The notes beneath the pieces are model-generated. The model did not search any database. It saw only the letters and a list, made by a program, of their open reading frames with translations, and was not told the origin of the DNA. From Saprospiraceae bacterium (GTDB lineage Bacteria; Bacteroidota; Bacteroidia; Chitinophagales; Saprospiraceae), in assembly GCA_019694255.1 (NCBI GenBank), contig JAIBCI010000104.1, forward strand, positions 1 to 64,000: 64,000 nucleotides of DNA, read 5' to 3'. Positions 61,977-64,000 of this stretch are shown here, piece by piece. Each line of letters starts with the position of its first letter. Position 1 is the stretch's first letter. A program made the position numbers and the translations under genes.

Positions 61977-63797
61977 TCAGACCAATGTCTGCAACTCGAC
62001 AAAATTACAATATTCAGCGTTTCTGCCTAATAATTCCTCATGGGTGCCTGCATCCAGCAATTGCCCGTCTTTCATAACCAGGATCTTATCTGCATTTTTT
62101 ATGGTAGAAAGGCGGTGTGCAATCACGATAGCCGTTCGATCCTTCAACACGTTAACCAGTGCCGCCTGAATTGCCGTCTCTGAAGCACTATCCAACGCAG
62201 AGGTGGCCTCGTCCAGGATAAGAATCTGCGGATTTCTGAGTATTGCCCTTGCAAGGGTAAGACGCTGCCGTTGTCCACCGCTCAGTTTGCTTCCGCGATC
62301 GCCAATTGAAGAATCCAGACCTCTGTTCTCGTTCTGTACAAATTCTGTGGCATACGAGGCATCTAGGACACTGTTGAGTGTACCATCATCTGTACGTTCT
62401 GCACTAAATTCAATATTGCGACGGATCGTGTCATTAAACAAAATAGGTTCTTGCGTAACCATTCCCATCATTTTTCTCAGCCCTGAGATTTTGATGCATC
62501 GCAGATCCAATCCGTCAATAAGAATTGACCCACTGCTGACATCGTGAAATCTCGCCAGCAGGTCAACAAGGGTAGATTTACCGGAACCGGAGGCCCCTAC
62601 AATGGCAATGGTCTCTCCTTTATTTATTTTAAAACTAACATCACGGATCGCAGATTCGCTTTGATTTGGATAACTGAAAAAAACATGATTAAATTCTATC
62701 TCATGTTCGAAAGTATCGATATACTTTGCCTGCGGCGTATCGGATATTTTGTTTTCAACATGTAAGACCTGGTTAATTCTTTCAAGGGCCGCCATTCCTT
62801 TATGAATATTAAAATATGCCGCTGAAAGGGCCTTAGAGGGTTCTATGACATTAAAAAATGCATATAAAAAAGCAAGAAATGTAGACGCCTCAATGTGTTT
62901 TGCAAAAACTTCCTTTGCACCAAACCACAGCAAAATACAAACGATAACTATACCGAGAAATTCAGAGAGCGGCGAGGCCATTTCCCTTCTTCGGTTAATG
63001 TTAATAAGCATGGAGCGATACTTGTTCAGAATATTGTTGTACCGTGATTTGACATAGGATTCAGCGCCAAACACTTTGATGACTCGCAGTCCACCCAGGC
63101 TCTCCTCAAGAAGGGAAATAAGATCCCCAAATTCCTGTTGCGCGTTGAGCGATTTCTTTTTTAGGGTTCGGCTTATACCTCCGATAATCAGAGAGGTTAC
63201 CACCAATAGTATCAAAACAAACAATGTCAGACTGGCACTTGTATACAACATAAAGATCAGGCTGCCAATGATGATGAGTGGATCCTTGACCAATGATTCC
63301 ATTGAAGATAATAGCGTAAATTCAAGCTCCGCTACATCTGTAGTTACCCTGGCTATCAGGTCACCCTTGCGCTCATCACTGAAATAAGACAAAGGCAGAT
63401 CAAGCATCTTTCCAAACAGCTTCTCCCGTGTATCCCTGATCAGGTTAGCCCTCACAGGAGTGATAAAATACACTGCCAGATATTTAAAAAAATTCTTAAA
63501 TAAAAAAATCAGCCCAATCACACCGCAAATAAGAAGGACTGCATCTGCCTTGTCATGTGCATTGAGCCAGACACTGAACTCATACTTCAGCTGACTTAAA
63601 TAATCACCTATATTGTGAAGCTGATCCGGGGCTTTGACCTTGATTTCACCCTCCAGAAAAAGCATTTCGAAAAGTGGAATAATCGCCGGTATGGATGCCA
63701 CAGTAAATATGGCCGTCAGAAAATAAAAAATAAAATGTAAAATAACCAGGCCCTTATATTGCCTGATTTGAGAAATATAAATAAAAAAAGCTTTCAA
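61977..63797 (-). CDS. msbA: MsbA-like ABC exporter
   Basis: A 606-residue half-transporter with fused membrane and ATPase domains, of the MsbA/lipid-flippase-like group. Six hydrophobic segments cover residues about 15-320, with TDVAELEFTLLSSMES in the coupling region. The ATPase carries Walker A GASGSGKST, the Q-loop VTQEP, signature LSGGQRQRLTLARA, and Walker B ILILDEATSALD. It may flip lipid A core or another lipid-linked molecule; I cannot separate MsbA from close relatives. It lies 32 bases after the end of accC and 22 before the secreted unknown. Confidence 0.9.
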   Translation of the reverse strand: MKAFFIYISQIRQYKGLVILHFIFYFLTAIFTVASIPAIIPLFEMLFLEGEIKVKAPDQLHNIGDYLSQLKYEFSVWLNAHDKADAVLLICGVIGLIFLFKNFFKYLAVYFITPVRANLIRDTREKLFGKMLDLPLSYFSDERKGDLIARVTTDVAELEFTLLSSMESLVKDPLIIIGSLIFMLYTSASLTLFVLILLVVTSLIIGGISRTLKKKSLNAQQEFGDLISLLEESLGGLRVIKVFGAESYVKSRYNNILNKYRSMLININRRREMASPLSEFLGIVIVCILLWFGAKEVFAKHIEASTFLAFLYAFFNVIEPSKALSAAYFNIHKGMAALERINQVLHVENKISDTPQAKYIDTFEHEIEFNHVFFSYPNQSESAIRDVSFKINKGETIAIVGASGSGKSTLVDLLARFHDVSSGSILIDGLDLRCIKISGLRKMMGMVTQEPILFNDTIRRNIEFSAERTDDGTLNSVLDASYATEFVQNENRGLDSSIGDRGSKLSGGQRQRLTLARAILRNPQILILDEATSALDSASETAIQAALVNVLKDRTAIVIAHRLSTIKNADKILVMKDGQLLDAGTHEELLGRNAEYCNFVELQTLV

Positions 63798-63829
63798 CTC
63801 AATCGCTGATCAGAAAAATCAAATTCGCA

Positions 63830-64000
63830 TTATTCTTTGACTTCTTTTTCCAATATAAAATTATTCAGAAATCCTGTGTGAAAATTCCCTTTCCTGAAGT
63901 CTTCATTGCGCATCAACTGTTTGTGAAAAGGTAGTGTTGTTTTTATCCCTTCCACTATAAATTCGTCAATGGCACGTTCCAGCTTGGTAATACACTCTTC
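63830..64000 (-). CDS. accC: Biotin carboxylase, C-terminal end (partial)
   Basis: The last 56 codons and the stop of a gene running off the window edge. The frame reads ERAIDEFIVEGIKTTLPFH, MRNEDFRKGNFHTGFL and NNFILEKEVKE, which matches the end of the biotin carboxylase subunit of acetyl-CoA carboxylase. It catalyses ATP-dependent carboxylation of biotin, the first step of fatty-acid synthesis. The start and most of the protein lie beyond position 64000. Probably co-transcribed with the downstream ABC exporter. Confidence 0.85.
   Translation of the reverse strand, partial: EECITKLERAIDEFIVEGIKTTLPFHKQLMRNEDFRKGNFHTGFLNNFILEKEVKE

Overview
The window looks like a chromosomal segment of a member of the Bacteroidota, most likely a Saprospiria/Saprospiraceae relative (inference). 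The evidence: type IX secretion (T9SS) sorting domains of both the ordinary and the CHU_C/gliding-motility type, SprB-like repeats, a LeuS with a long insertion before KMSKR, a one-piece tmRNA with a G-initiated tag (GNTSFAVAA), MqnD of the futalosine menaquinone route, and many -7 promoter boxes of the Bacteroidota type TAnnTTTG a short distance upstream of start codons. I see no prophage, insertion sequence, CRISPR array or defence island; the region is mostly core housekeeping with several lineage-specific secreted proteins.

Layout. 1-4 kb: ftsK and rarA (+). 4-9 kb: four minus-strand genes (lipoprotein, TIGR02206-type membrane protein, HExxH protein, tandem-esterase T9SS cargo). 9.2-11.3 kb: a divergent two-component pair (HisKA_2-type kinase and NarL/LuxR-type regulator) facing the esterase across a perfect 18-bp palindrome. 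11.3-11.7 kb: tmRNA (-). 11.8-13.1 kb: pepT. 13.4-25.1 kb: minus-strand run holA, alpha-2-macroglobulin, pbpC, topA. 25.1-27.4 kb: surE, a small membrane protein and lpxB, with overlapping genes. 27.7-30.2 kb: dockerin-like T9SS protein (-). 30.7-34.8 kb: helical unknown, thioesterase, small secreted unknown (-), lpdA. 34.8-39.8 kb (-): thioredoxin-like lipoprotein, amino-acid permease broken by a frameshift in a 9-base homopolymer, and a 1032-residue repeat protein with a CHU_C tail. 39.9-46.5 kb: di-haem peroxidase, glycosyltransferase, transaldolase (-), RluA-type pseudouridine synthase (-), mqnD, alanine dehydrogenase, small HTH protein. 46.5-50.1 kb: DUF3810 (-), trxA, DUF58, PPK2, S4 protein. 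50.6 kb: tRNA-Ala(GGC). 51-53.3 kb: LysM protein and a propeller/SprB/OmpA protein. 53.7-58.2 kb: two methyltransferases and leuS. 58.3-59.7 kb (-): aroK and trxB. 59.8-60.7 kb: DUF1573 lipoprotein and yajC. 60.9-64 kb (-): the end of accC, an MsbA-like ABC exporter and a secreted unknown.

How they fit together. DNA segregation and repair (FtsK, RarA, TopA, HolA), envelope maintenance (PBP1C with alpha-2-macroglobulin, LpxB, MsbA-like, YajC, OmpA-type anchor), redox enzymes (TrxA, TrxB, thioredoxin-like lipoprotein, Lpd) and ribosome rescue/translation (tmRNA, LeuS, tRNA-Ala, RluA, S4) make up the core. The accessory interest lies in the secreted T9SS proteins and in regulatory layout: the NarL-like palindrome, a promoter box inside a terminator loop, overlapping divergent start codons, promoter boxes almost touching start codons, and an aroK without a good start codon. 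I did not find a gene cluster that I would call a wholly new system; the best candidate for an undescribed unit is the kinase/regulator/tandem-esterase locus at 7.0-11.3 kb.
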